From Doryteuthis pealeii (Eukaryota > Mollusca > Cephalopoda > Myopsida > Loliginidae): a DNA stretch of 64,000 bases. Location of the stretch: contig CM042145.1 in NCBI GenBank assembly GCA_023376005.1, positions 101,989,091 through 102,053,090 on the forward strand, in the 5' to 3' direction. A model generated the notes under the pieces. That model was not told where the DNA came from. It did not search any database and worked only from the letters and a program-made list of their open reading frames with translations. Below, piece by piece: positions 41,478 to 51,789 of the stretch; positions within the stretch are counted from its first letter, which is position 1; every line of letters begins with the position of its first letter. The position numbers were made by a program, and so were the translations under genes.

Positions 41478-41975
41478 ATATAGATAGGTAGATAGATAGA
41501 TACACGTATAGATAGGTAGATAGATACACACATATAGATAGGTAGATAGATAGATAGATACACACGTATAGATAGGTAGATAGATACACGTATAGATAGA
41601 TAGATAGATACACATGTATAGATAGGTAGATAGATAGGTAGATAGATAGACACACACGTATAGATAGATAGGTAGATAGATAGATACACACGTATAGGTA
41701 GATAGACAGATACACACGTATAGGTAGATAGATAGATACACACGTATAGATATAGATAGATAGATAGATAGATACACACATATAGATAGGTAGATAGATA
41801 GATACACACATAGATAGATAGATAGTAGATAGATAGATACACACATATAGATAGGTAGATAGATAGATACACATGTATAGATAGGTAGATAGATAGGTAG
41901 TATAGATAGGTAGATAGATAGGTAGATATACACATATAGATAGGTAGATACATATACACAGATACATATGCGCAT
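41478..41975. repeat. (GATA)n-based minisatellite
   Basis: GATA/GGTA repeats are punctuated by ACACACGTATA or ACACATATA every ~28-45 nt, giving a higher-order unit. The 160-225-residue minus-strand frames rich in Ile, Tyr, Leu, Ser and Cys are repeat translations and not a protein. Confidence 0.92.
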
Positions 41976-42164
41976 ATAGATAGTCTGAGTCAACGTTTAA
42001 CTTAAATGTCAGCTTTAAAAAACAGAAAAATAAAATAATGCACAGAATCTTTTTTTTATTTTATGGAAGTCCAAAAAGACACTTCTACATAATCTACAAT
42101 TATGGGATTGTTTCAAATCACTGATGGCAAAAACTGGACCCTAATTTTAAAAAATTTCAGCAAG

Positions 42165-42417
42165 CCATTAACTTTTTGCCTACAAAATTTCCCCCATGGC
42201 TGTACCAAATTTTCTTAGTATTTTTTACCGGTATGATACGATATTTCAAAGTACACTATCTATTCACCTCAGAACTCATTCTATTCAAATAAAGTCCTAT
42301 TATTGTTGTACTTTGAGTCCTTCAGTTCAGTTATCATGAACTAACCAACAGTATTTGTACTTTGCTTACAGTGGTAAGAGAGCTGCTGTGAGTGGTTTAA
42401 AGTAGGCAAAGAGTTGA
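42165..42417. mobile_element. piggyBac-like MITE, family G, copy 1
   Basis: Left end TTAACTTTTTGCCTAC and right end (inverse) CAACTCTTTGCCTAC. The subterminal AAATTTCCCCCATGGCTG is shared with the copies at 45870 and 48900. A TTAA target at the left and a decayed TTGA at the right fit a piggyBac-type insertion. No transposase. Confidence 0.65.
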
Positions 42418-42479
42418 GCTTGATTGTGGAGTGAACATATGGTCAGAGAAAAAAAAAAGAAAAATAGATTATATTAAGT

Positions 42480-42481
<2 letters not shown>

Positions 42482-42533
<52 letters not shown>
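42482..42533. repeat. (TA)n-(TG)n microsatellite
   Basis: About 30 nt of TA followed by about 22 nt of TG. Confidence 0.9.
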
Positions 42534-42534
<1 letters not shown>

Positions 42535-43357
42535 CATAAAAGAATAAAGGACCATTTGAAGTTATAAAGCCATAAAGATCAGAATGGGGATATGACCAAA
42601 GGCTGTCCACATTAAAAAAAAAAATCATAAAAACCAGAAACGTTTGAGTGGTCAGAAAGGAGTTAAGAAAACAATAAAAAATGTAAGACCACACAGAATG
42701 AAGGTTACGGCTGGGTAGCAATTAAAGATAAATATCTTGAATGGCTAGTTTTAAGAGAAATTGGGTCCCAAAAAGGTAATAGTCTGTAAATTGGTGACAA
42801 CGAGACTGAGAAAAAATTAATGTTTGCAATTTTAGGAGAAATTGGAACCATGAGTCTGCCCGGCAAAAGTTATGGCCCATTTCTGGGGTCAATTCAGTAG
42901 GGTTGGGGAATGGAGAATTCTGCATATATTCAGCTGGCTCGACCCCCAAAGATGAGATTCAGACCAGCAGACAGAGCGAGAGTGTCGTCCAGTGGGAAGT
43001 GATTTAGGCCAAATAAATAGAAAATAAGCAAAGACCCACATGATAAAAAAGTCAGTCAGATTTGTAGTTTATTCTAGTGGCCGACTTTAGTTAAGAGAAC
43101 TTTCTTGCAAGCTGACGACATCAAGTTAAGTGCCCTCTACTCCACCACAAAGTCATCAAACTTTGTGTTGTTGTATTTTTTTTTTCCTTGTGAACCTGTC
43201 TCTGGCTTGTGCTTTTGATCTTTCCAGCACAGAATATTACAATGTGGGATCAACACCTTTGTGCAACGAAGGCACACGAGTGCAGAGCAGGTATTCTCAC
43301 AGTCATATCATATTGAATGTATTTTTTATTGTTTCCCAGTTTCTTTATCGATTGGGT
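42534..43357. other. Unassigned stretch
   Basis: No repeat shared with the window and no gene recognised. A 93-residue plus-strand frame at 43130 starts with a hydrophobic segment, but it runs into the hAT element and shows no family signature. Confidence 0.4.
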
Positions 43358-43643
43358 CAGGGGTCGTCGGATCCGCAAAGGCATTTTATTAGGCCCACCA
43401 ACGGTACTTGAATTTATAATGTTTCTGATAATGTTTTGAAAATAAATATGTTGGTTAAATTTGTTTTTGTGCATCTTACGCCACTCATCCATGAATATAA
43501 CATGGAAAGATAAATTTTGTTTTACACCTTTTTCTCAGAGTTTTCGTTCTGGCTAGCAAGTATTGAACACAATAATAATGTGGCCCGCGCTCGTTATTTT
43601 TTCAATTATCTGGCCCACTGTGAAAAAAGTTTGGTGATCCCTG
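43358..43643. mobile_element. Non-autonomous hAT element, older copy
   Basis: Left end CAGGGGTCGTCGGATCC, right end GGTGATCCCTG (inverse CAGGGATCACCAAAC), with GGGCCA/TGGCCC subterminal blocks. The presumed 8-bp flanks GATTGGGT and AATTAGAT match at only about five positions, so the TSD is decayed. Confidence 0.75.
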
Positions 43644-44230
43644 AATTAGATTGATTGGTTTATTTTATGGCATATCAACCATTATCGGGTCATTTAATGC
43701 TGAATCAAGTCATTTTGATAAACAAAGGAGTCAGGTTGCTTACAGTACCTGCTATTGCTTAAGTGGTCACCCAAATAGTATGTGTCTTTACTTTTGTAAT
43801 GACTAAATGAAACCCAAATTTATAAGTCTAAAGCCACGACTCTCCTGACAAACTTCGCACTATATTGTTTGTTTACAACATTATAACAGTAATAATGTCA
43901 AGTTATTTGAATTCTGAGATTATGTATTTTACTACTAGTATGGTGCAACTATTTTGAAAGATAACAGTATGACTGTAGATTTGAGCTCTGCATAGCCTTG
44001 AATTGGTTTAGGCATTATCTTTAAGCTCTAAGATATGGGGGTGTAAGTTCAAGTCTTGTTGAAAATCAGCTACTTTATTTTGACTTTATTCTTCTTCACT
44101 AAAGAACATCAGATAAGTACAGATAAGAAGATGAAAAGGTTTTTTTTTTTAATCTCACTCAGGTCATCATTTCTACTGATTGGAAATGAAATAAAGGATG
44201 TGTTATAGGTGTGATTTAGGCTTCTGTAAC
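43644..44230. other. Unassigned stretch
   Basis: Single-copy-looking DNA. ATTTTATGGCATATCAACC near 43660 resembles the family C end, but the rest of the repeat is absent. Confidence 0.45.
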
Positions 44231-44231
44231 A

Positions 44232-44330
44232 CAAACAGGGAGGGGATAGATGGATTCATGCCTTTTCCAATGGCATTAGTGCTAAGTACAATGCCAACAG
44301 TCTTGTTCATCTCACATGGTGTAATACTAA
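44232..44330 (-). mobile_element. SINE family A fragment
   Basis: GATGGATTCATGCCTTTTCC, then GGCATTAGTGCTAAGTA and GCCAACAGTCTTGTTCAT, covers only the middle of the element. Confidence 0.55.
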
Positions 44331-44446
44331 TCCCGGAAACTCTTGTTAATGAGCTTAATTCTCAATGAAAGCTCCATATTTCTGGCCTTATGCCACAACT
44401 AAGCTAGATTTATCAAATATCTATTGTGTGTAATTTAGAAAGGGGT

Positions 44447-44854
44447 TGTAGCGTTAGTTTCGTATTTGCCTGGGAGAGTTGTCTGCCCGGTTTAGTTTGC
44501 TGGTGCCCGCTAGGGGATATAGTATTTAAGCGGCTGGTTCAAAACCCTTCTGCCTCTTTTCCTGTTCCAGTAACTACGAGACACATGGGGTAGATTTTGG
44601 TCTAACCCTTCTCGTTGGGGCCTCGCCCCCCCCTTACATTACTGTAAGTGAATTAACACAGCATGGACTATCCCTAGTCTCATGTCTGTGGCTTTTATAT
44701 GTTATCTTGTACCATTCATGAATGTGTATCTATCTTTTTACCTATGTACTTTGTATCTCGTCATATCCATGTGTTGTACTATATTAAATGTTTTGTCTGT
44801 CAACCTTCGTCGGAGTCATGTATCCAATATATATAACTTTAAATCTTTCTTACA
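44447..44854 (+). mobile_element. Solo LTR (family L), copy 3, 4-bp TSD GGGT
   Basis: TGTAGCGTTAGTTTCG to AATCTTTCTTACA, flanked by GGGT at 44443-44446 and 44855-44858. It carries the same TATA-like TAGTATTTAAGCGGC, GGGGTAGATTTTGG and ATTAAATGTTTTGTC blocks as 18188-18607, differing mainly by small deletions. Confidence 0.95.
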
Positions 44855-45188
44855 GGGTCATTAATATTCAAATGATTATTTTGACAAAGTTTTTATTTTT
44901 CCAATAATACTCTTGGATGTTACTTTGGTATGCAATCTATGATCTCATCTACTTGTGATGTAATGGATTTGGTATGCAATCTACCTAATTCACTTTAATT
45001 TCTTTTAATAATCATATGATATAATTTCTTATCTTATTTTTAATACTTTGGTTGGTGTATATTTAATTTATCTATAAATTTAATAAATCATTTTCAAATT
45101 TGTATGATTTCAACTTTAAAAAAATATAATAATGTTTTATTCAAGCCATGATAAACAAATGATATATTTAAATCACATTTAATGGAGG

Positions 45189-45189
<1 letters not shown>

Positions 45190-45235
<46 letters not shown>
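45190..45235. repeat. (TA)n microsatellite
   Basis: Pure TA tract of about 45 nt immediately before a SINE head. Confidence 0.9.
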
Positions 45236-45237
<2 letters not shown>

Positions 45238-45240
45238 TTG

Positions 45241-45524
45241 GAGGTGCATGGTGTAATGGTTAGAGTCATAGGAAATGGATGTGTTGACCCAAGTTCAAAT
45301 CCTTGACAAGGCTGTTTGCATTTCACATAGAGCTAGTATCCTTGGGAAAGGTACACATCCAACTACTCTCCCTCCAACTATAGGTAAATAGTAGGGCAGA
45401 CTGGTCTCTTTAACCTTGGCTAGGTAGCTAGTATAGGAGAAGGAAAACTTTGAATTCAATCCTGTTAAACTCTGCTTAATAAGTTGAACTTTTTTTACAT
45501 CCTGCTTATATGGTGGGGTTGGTA
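45241..45524 (+). mobile_element. tRNA-derived SINE, family A, full length
   Basis: Best plus-strand copy: GAGGTGCATGGTGTAATGG, TTAGAGTCATAGGAAATGG, B-box-like CAAGTTCAAATCC, the body, and GGTGGGGTTGGTAAATATT. Confidence 0.85.
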
Positions 45525-45713
45525 AATATTATTTAGATCACATACTAAAATAAAATTTGACTTTTGTAGATCACGTTAGCATGTAGATTGCGTACTGACT
45601 CTAGTTTCTTCTTTATTCAATACTGTTTTTGTTTTAGTCTCCAAAGAAAGAACCACAACAAGAAGCTCTTTCCTTTCAGAAATCCATGTTAGATTTGTTA
45701 GATCTGTCATCGG

Positions 45714-45870
45714 GGCTGGGAATACACTGACCCTATCCCCTGCAGAGAGGTAAGACCTCCCAACTCCAAAAGGTGTGTCCTGGGTATGACATTAAACTGA
45801 ATCTGATGGTGAGGTTCCAGTTCTGGAGATCTGAGGAGTGTGAAGTAAGGTTCCATCTATAGATCTGTTT
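45714..45870 (+). mobile_element. Family C internal fragment
   Basis: GGGCTGGGAATACACTGACC, CCCCTGCAGAGAGGTAAGAC, GTGTCCTGGGTATGACATTA and GGTGAGGTTCCAG in family order, with a deletion of the middle. Confidence 0.65.
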
Positions 45871-46139
45871 AACTCTTTGCCTATTTTAAGCCGCTCACAG
45901 TAGCTCTCCCACCACTATAATCCTAGGCATACCACATCCAAGCAAAGTACAAAAACTGATGATTAGTTCATTATAATTGAGCAGAAGGACCCAGATTACA
46001 TTAATGATAGGATTTTATTTGAATAGAATGAGTTCTGGGGTGAATAGATAGTGAACTTTGAACCTATCATACAGGTAAAAAAAAATACCAAGAAAATTTG
46101 GTAGAGCCGTGGGGGGAAATTTGGTAGGCAAAGAGTTGA
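45870..46139 (+). mobile_element. piggyBac-like MITE, family G, copy 2
   Basis: TTAACTCTTTGCCTATTTTA at the left; GGTAGGCAAAGAGTTGA at the right. The subterminal block inverse to AAATTTCCCCCCACGG is as in the copy at 42165. Left flank TTAA, right flank TTGA. Confidence 0.7.
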
Positions 46140-46310
46140 AAATATTCTTATTTAACAGAACCATGTGCAAAAAAATAAAAATCTCTTAAGAAACAACTAC
46201 ACAAAATGTAAATATTGTATGTTCTTATTTATATTTTTGTATCTAGAGGCTGAAGAATTTTTGTGTCTAGAGGTTAGGGAATCGTGTTCATTGTACTACA
46301 GTGAATGCAA
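46140..46310. repeat. Flanking part of a large inverted duplication, copy 1
   Basis: CTTATTTAACAGAACCATG, AAAATCTCTTAAGAAACAAC and TCTAGAGGTTAGGGAATC appear inverted at 48725-48900. Together with family G they form inverted copies of about 430 bp, 2.4 kb apart. Confidence 0.8.
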
Positions 46311-46880
46311 TTCCCTAACCTCTAAACATGAAATAACCCTAAAAAGGTTGACATGGTTTTAAAATCAATTAATCAATCATTGAAGATGGCTGGAGAATAG
46401 ACCAGTCAAAATGATACACAGACAACAAAAATAAGGAGGATTTTAATTGTATACAAGAAAAAATCTGACCCTGTTTGGTCACCTATTGAGCTCTGGGTAG
46501 ATAATTGTGATCAGGATGAAAGTTAGTTTGCAAAACGAATTAAATTTAAGTAATAAATACGACTGGTGAATAAAAAAAAACAAAACATTAAAATCATTTT
46601 GCTAAAATTTGCACTTAAGTCAAAAACTGACCCGTCTTATATAAAAGAGAGCCATTAACTGCTGAAAATTAACATACCAATAAGTTCATCTACCACTTAC
46701 ACTCTCCGATCTCTCTCTCTTTACGCTCACAGAGAAAACTAACATATATAAAGAGTAGTTACTCAAGATATATATAGAGAGGGGGAAAGTGATGGGCAGA
46801 ATGTGAGGTAAGAGACTGGTGAGTTTTTGACTTAATTGCAAATTATAACTATATAGAACCAAATAAAATGGATTTTTTTT
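46311..46880. other. Mostly unassigned stretch
   Basis: No gene recognised. CTTAAGTCAAAAACTGACCC (about 46613) and GACTTAATTGCAAATTATAA (about 46828) are related to 62930 and form part of an inverted, diverged repeat. Confidence 0.45.
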
Positions 46881-46990
46881 CAAACATAACTTAATCCTAA
46901 AAATAAGGAATATTTTTGGATGTATTTTGTGTGATTAAACTAAATAGGAAAAAAGCCTTTAGCAAACAATCATTGATTTACCCAGCTTTA
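46881..46990. repeat. Direct repeat flanking Helitron H8, left copy
   Basis: TTTCAAACATAACTTAATCC, AAAAAAGCCTTTAGCAAAC and AATCATTGATTTACCCAGC recur at 47553-47675 with about 85-90% identity by eye. A diverged inverted relative is at about 62780-62900. Confidence 0.7.
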
Positions 46991-46996
46991 GTATAA

Positions 46997-47551
46997 CTAG
47001 CAAAAAACACCCTCCGGGCAGTGTAAAAATAGATTTTTGAAAGATGTTGCCTGAGGGCGGGGGGAATTAACTAAATAGAATAAAATGTTTAATATTTAAA
47101 AAAACAAACTTAATTACTTATTTAAAAAGCATCATATTCACTCCACTGAGATGTTTGTCGTAAAACAAAACAAATATCACAGTGGAGTGAATATCATAGA
47201 TTTTTAGAAACGTTTCTAAAAATTTATGATTTAATTATTCAGATTTTATGTTTATAGAAAAATTAAAAAATCTTACGAGTAAAATATATTTTGTTCGAAT
47301 TTCATAAAATGAAATAAAGGTTGGGGGTCAACCTAGTAAAAAAAATATTTCCATTAATATTTTTTAGAAAAAAACTATTCTAAACATTATTATCAACTAA
47401 TGTTGAATAAGTATCAAAATTTTTGTGAAAATTTGACTCTTAAATGATTTTTCATAGGATTTTTAAAAAAAAATGACTGTGATGTAAGCAGTGATGTAGT
47501 TTTGGTTACAGACGAAAAGAGACTGAATCTCTGTTATTAATTGATAATAGA
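46997..47551 (-). mobile_element. Non-autonomous Helitron copy H8 (diverged)
   Basis: Minus strand: starts TCTATTATCAATTAATAAC, GTCTGTAACCAAAACTACATC near the 5' end, CACTGCCCGGAGGGTG-like hairpin near the 3' end and terminal CTAG. A and T flanks fit. It lies between two direct repeats. Confidence 0.75.
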
Positions 47552-47675
47552 TAATGTTTTTCAAACATAACTTAATCCCAAAAGGAATATTTTGGTATGA
47601 ATTTTGTGCCATTTAACCAAATAGGAAAAAAGCCTTTAGCAAACAATCATTGATCTACTCAGCTTTAGTATAATA
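47552..47675. repeat. Direct repeat flanking Helitron H8, right copy
   Basis: See 46881-46990. The copy ends at CAGCTTTAGTATAATAATAG. Confidence 0.7.
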
Positions 47676-48391
47676 ATAGATAAACTTATTTTGGTCATAA
47701 AAGATGTTTTATGTTTCTTTTTATGTAATTGACATGAGTGGAAGTGTCATAAATTCTTTTTACTGTTTTTTTTTTTTTTTTTTTTTTTTACAAAAGGAAA
47801 TGCTTTCCCAGAAATGTGAAAGCATAAACTTAATATCATCTTGAAATATCACAGGAAAAAATAAAAGGAAACCTTGAGTTGATTTTGTTAGAGGTAAAAA
47901 TAAAAAAATGGGGGGGGGAGTTTGCGATTGAAACAGGAGTGGACTGAGCAGTTTGGCAATCAGGCAGTGCCAAAGGGCCCCAAAAGCACCATGAAGAGGA
48001 AGTAACCCAGATCACTGTCAGTTTGCCACTTAAATGAAACATGCAATGCCACCAAGGAATGTCTTGGATTGCTTTGGTAAAAATTCAGGGTACCAAAATT
48101 GCTTAGGTGTAAAGTTTAAGTACCAGATTTCTTTATTACTTCATGAAATGATAGCTCGAAATTTCCTGGTATGAAACTGACATACAAAAAAAGACTTTAC
48201 AGAGAGCGTAGTAACAACGGAAACCCTGCAGCTTGGAAACTAAAGTTCATAACAACTTCAACAGAGTTATTTAGACCCCCCCTCCAACCAACCAACCTGG
48301 GCCCCCCCCCCCCCCAAAAAAAAAGGCAGGCCCTTCAAAAGTTTTATAGATAATAATTCCTCTACTGCAATTCTACTGACAGTATGTATTT
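47676..48391. other. Unassigned stretch
   Basis: Contains a poly-T run at 47767-47790 and a C/A run near 48305. No gene or shared repeat recognised. Confidence 0.4.
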
Positions 48392-48625
48392 ACCTGACTC
48401 CTCCACTATAAGCAGGATGTGACATAGTGTCAATTTTTAAGCAGAGTACAGCTGGTTTAAATGTAAAATAATTTCTTCTTCTTCTTCTAGACTAGTTGCC
48501 TTACCAATGAAAAAAAAAAAAAAAAAAAAATCAGTCTGCCCAACTCTTTTACCCATGTCTGTAGGGAGAACAGATGAATTCATGTATTTTCCAAGGGCAT
48601 TAGCACAAAGGGAAATACAAACAAA
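48392..48625 (-). mobile_element. tRNA-derived SINE, family A, diverged
   Basis: ACCTGACTCCTCCACTATAAG, GTGACATAGTGTCAATTTTT and TTTTCCAAGGGCATTAGCAC are present. A poly-A insertion lies at 48510-48530 and the tRNA-like head is missing. Confidence 0.65.
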
Positions 48626-48639
48626 AAACTTGTTATTTT

Positions 48640-49105
48640 TTTTTACCTGTATGATAGGATATTTCAAAGTTTACTATCTATTCACCTCAGAACTCATTCT
48701 ATTCAAATAAAGTCCTATTATTATTGTAATCTGAGTAGTAGTACAATGAACATGATTCCCTAACCTCTAGACATAAAAATTCCCCAGCCTCTAGACACAA
48801 AAATATAAATATGAACATACAATATTTACATTTTTGTGTAGTTGTTTCTTAAGAGATTTTTATTTTTTTTTTGCACATGGTTCTGTTGAATAAGAATATT
48901 TTCAACTCATTACCTACCAAATTTCTCCCATGGCTCTACCAAATTTTCCTGGTATTCTTTACCTGTATGATTGGATATTTCAAAGTTCACTATCTATTCA
49001 CCTCAGAACCCATTCTATTCAAATAGAGTCCTATCATTATTGTAATCTGCGTCCTTCTGCTCAATTATAATGAACTAACCATCACCAGTGGCTTACGGTA
49101 GGATT
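48640..49105 (-). repeat. Large inverted duplication, copy 2 (with family G)
   Basis: Inverse of 45870-46310: ACCTCTAGACATAAAAATTC, TTGTTTCTTAAGAGATTTTT, then family G from CTACCAAATTTCTCCCATGG to CCATCACCAGTGGCTTACGG. A partial extra family G piece precedes it at 48640-48735, giving a local tandem duplication. Confidence 0.75.
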
Positions 49106-49129
49106 GCAGTGGTGAGAGATAACTTCACA

Positions 49130-49990
49130 CATCTATGCACACATCCCATACCATAATTATTTGTGTATAAGAATGTATGGAAAAAAACCCTGGACCCTGT
49201 ACTCACACCAAGAGCGGGGGCTAAATAGCATCTACCTTCGCTACCATAGACATATACTGGGCATCACCTGGAGGGACAGGATCACTAACACAACAGTTCT
49301 AGAAAGAGCTCAACTTCCCAGCTCTCTACTGAGACGACATCATCTCTGATGGCTGGGACATGTCTGCTGGGTGGATGATGGACGAATCCCAAAGGACATC
49401 CTCTATGCAGAGCTTTTGTTTGGCAATAGACAGATTGGTCACCCCTAGCTGCGTTTTAAGGATGTCTGCAAGAATGATCTCAGGTGCTTTGGCATTACCC
49501 CTTCCAGCTGGGAAAATTTGGCTCAGGACCCCCCTTGGTGGCAGCAGGCTCTCCGGAGTGTTCATGTCTGAAGCCACCTTGGTGCATGTTATAGGTGATA
49601 TACCCTATAGACCAATGGAATGCGCCAACTGTTACTATAAGTAACAGGGACAAGTATGGCTTGAAGAGTAAGCCAATGTGAGTCAGCTCATAACTCTATT
49701 GTCGGACGTATTTCCCACTTCTCTGTACCGTAATTGTCTACCCTTTTGTTAATACATTTTCCTACATTTGTTACCCGTCGTTTTGTTCTTATTTGGCCCC
49801 TTAAAACCCTACAACAATGCAACACCATGAAGCCAAGAAGTCCAGAAGAAAGCGGCGGCTACAAAGCACCGACACATCAATATCTTCAGTCACAGTGACT
49901 GCCTTCACACGTGAAATCTGTGGTCGAGGCTCTTTTTCGAACATTGGACGTCAGTCATAGGAGGCACTGTAACTTCAGGGGCACAAGAAT
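49130..49990 (+). pseudogene. LINE pol C-terminal region (family 1), best copy
   Basis: Fragments in order: Tyr-Ser-His-Gln-Glu-Arg, Leu-Gly-Ile-Thr-Trp-Arg-Asp-Arg-Ile-Thr-Asn, Val-Leu-Glu-Arg-Ala, a Gly-His-Val/Met-Asp-Asp-Gly-Arg-Ile-Pro-Lys-Asp block, an Arg-Gln-Ile-Gly block, and a terminal Thr-Arg-Glu-Ile-Cys-Gly-Arg-Gly zinc-finger-like remnant. This is the segment after the reverse transcriptase in a non-LTR retrotransposon. An insertion near 49590-49810 and several frameshifts break it. Confidence 0.82.
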
Positions 49991-50160
49991 TATATAGTCT
50001 TCCAAGACTGCAATGCCAATAATGATACACACTGTTTTTCCAGTCCAAAAGTTAGGGGTGCATATTATAGATGACTAAATTGTTCCAGTCACATGCGACT
50101 CCATATTAAGGACAGCATGACTGAAAATAAGTTATATCTATGGTCTAAACAAACTGTGCA

Positions 50161-50733
50161 GGCCCTATCGGCTGGGGCTGTAGAATATGCCAACTGCTTT
50201 TCTGCAGAGGGGTAAGACTCCCCCTCCCAGTGGGGCCACCTGTTGTCCATGGGTGGCAACCTGTGATTCTTAGGGACAGAATCCTGATGGCATGCAACAG
50301 TCCACCATGGCTTCCCTGACTGCCTATCTAGCTAATCAATCAGCTGGTCATGTCAAGCCATAGCTTCTATATGATTGTTTCAACCCTATTGCCCTTATGG
50401 CAATTCGCCAACCCTTTTATCATATATGTGTTAGAAGGCGGTAGCTGAGGATCTTAGTGTCCTGGGTATTACGTTAAACTGTCTCTAGTGGTGAGGTTTC
50501 AATTCTGGAGCTTTGGGGAGTGTCAAGTACCCCTTCATTATCATTACTCTCATGTACACTCTGACCCAGAGTGGTAGTACCTGTTAGGGTCCCATCTATG
50601 GGTTAAATAGAAAAAAAAATGAGATTTAGAAAAAATTTTGAATACTCATCAAGCATGAATAAAACAATATGTCTTTGGCATAAAATAACCCCAGAGTGGT
50701 TGACATGCCATAAAACCTAACCAACCAGCCAAC
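50161..50733 (+). mobile_element. Interspersed repeat family C, full-length copy
   Basis: GGCCCTATCGGCTGGGGCTG to TTGACATGCCATAAAACC and the CCAACCAGCC tail. Includes GTGGGGCCACCTGTTG-type and GAGTGGTAGTACCTGTTAGG blocks. Confidence 0.78.
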
Positions 50734-51390
50734 TGTATAACAAACACTTCTGTTTTCTATTGCCACTGAGAAATAGTCACTGGAATGTGTACTTGTTTAT
50801 AATTTGTTTCTTTTATTGTAAACTTATTTTTGCTGAAGGTTTCTTGTTAACATGTCCTTGCCATTGCCCTAAATGTCGTTTAAATTTTGTATTTTGAAAC
50901 ATCATATAAACTTTATAGATTCTTATTTTTTGTTGATACAAACCAGATAAAAAGTTGAGCAAATGTTAAATTTCATTGCTATAAATTCCTAAGAGTCAAT
51001 GTGTATTATAGACAAGAGATATTTTTTTCCAGAATGTCATAGCCAAAAATTAAGGGTGAGTATTATACATGAATAATTATTCTACATATACACACACACA
51101 CATATATATATATCTTTTTCTTTAAATCTGTTGAAAACTTAACGTCAACAGGCTAATACTCATCCCGTTTTGAATAAGAGATATTCGTCTAGTGTCAAAT
51201 CTTGTCAATATATCTTCTTTTTTAAAAACTGTTACAATAAGATATACATAATCTGATGACCAAGAAAAATGCAGCGGAAGTGGCTCACATTCGAAATTAT
51301 TGTATAACTTTTCTTTTTTGCAACGTCAAGGTTTTTGTTTTGAACTCATATGACTTTTGTCTCCACTCTTAACAATATGGAATACAAACA
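50734..51390. other. Mostly unassigned stretch
   Basis: AT-rich DNA with a CA/TA tract at 51089-51112. No gene recognised. Confidence 0.4.
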
Positions 51391-51391
51391 A

Positions 51392-51438
51392 GCTCTGATG
51401 ATGATTTTCATAAAATCGAAATATTGTTCAATATCAGC
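51392..51438 (+). ncRNA. Hammerhead-like module 7, canonical core
   Basis: GCT / AGC closing helix; CTGATGA core box, exact; one extra T; GATTTT / AAAATC helix II (6 bp, loop CAT); GAAA; ATATT / AATAT helix III with a short loop; then C at the expected cleavage position. Apart from the one extra base next to helix II it meets the hammerhead rules. A (TA)n tract lies about 70 nt downstream. Confidence 0.55.
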
Positions 51439-51502
51439 GAAGGTATAAAATGTTTTCACTTTAACAGCATTTTGTGGTGTTTTCATATCTTTTTTATATA
51501 TA

Positions 51503-51506
<4 letters not shown>

Positions 51507-51545
<39 letters not shown>
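51507..51545. repeat. (TA)n microsatellite
   Basis: TA run ending in ACACACA, next to a compound inverted repeat. Confidence 0.88.
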
Positions 51546-51546
<1 letters not shown>

Positions 51547-51783
51547 ATGTGTGTCAAAAAAGTATCAAGAATTTTTTGTATTTTTTGACACACCTTGTAT
51601 TCTGAAAAAAAAATGTTCCATTCATTAATACAAGGTGTGTTAAAAAAGTACCAAGTTTAAAGCTGTATTTATCAGATAGAAATGAAGAATGAATGGAACG
51701 TTTTTTTTTGTTTTTTTTTTCAGAATACAAGGTGTGCCAAAAAGTACAAAAAATCTCGATACTTTTTTGACACCCCTTGTATA
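51546..51783. mobile_element. Compound inverted repeat, possible Tc1/mariner MITE
   Basis: The motif ACAAGGTGTGTCAAAAAAGT occurs at both outer ends in inverted orientation and twice more inside. The inner pair also shares AATGTTCCATTCATT inverted. It looks like one small TIR element inserted in another copy of itself. Assignment to mariner rests only on TA flanks and general appearance. Confidence 0.5.
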
Positions 51784-51789
51784 TATCTA

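Noticed and set aside
41316..41993. 225-residue minus-strand frame rich in Tyr, Ile, Leu, Ser and Cys
   Set aside because: It follows the GATA minisatellite in all three frames (160-225 residues each), so length comes from the repeat having few stops.
43130..43411. Small secreted protein with N-terminal hydrophobic segment
   Set aside because: The frame runs into a hAT element, has no family match I recognise and no supporting splice or promoter signals.
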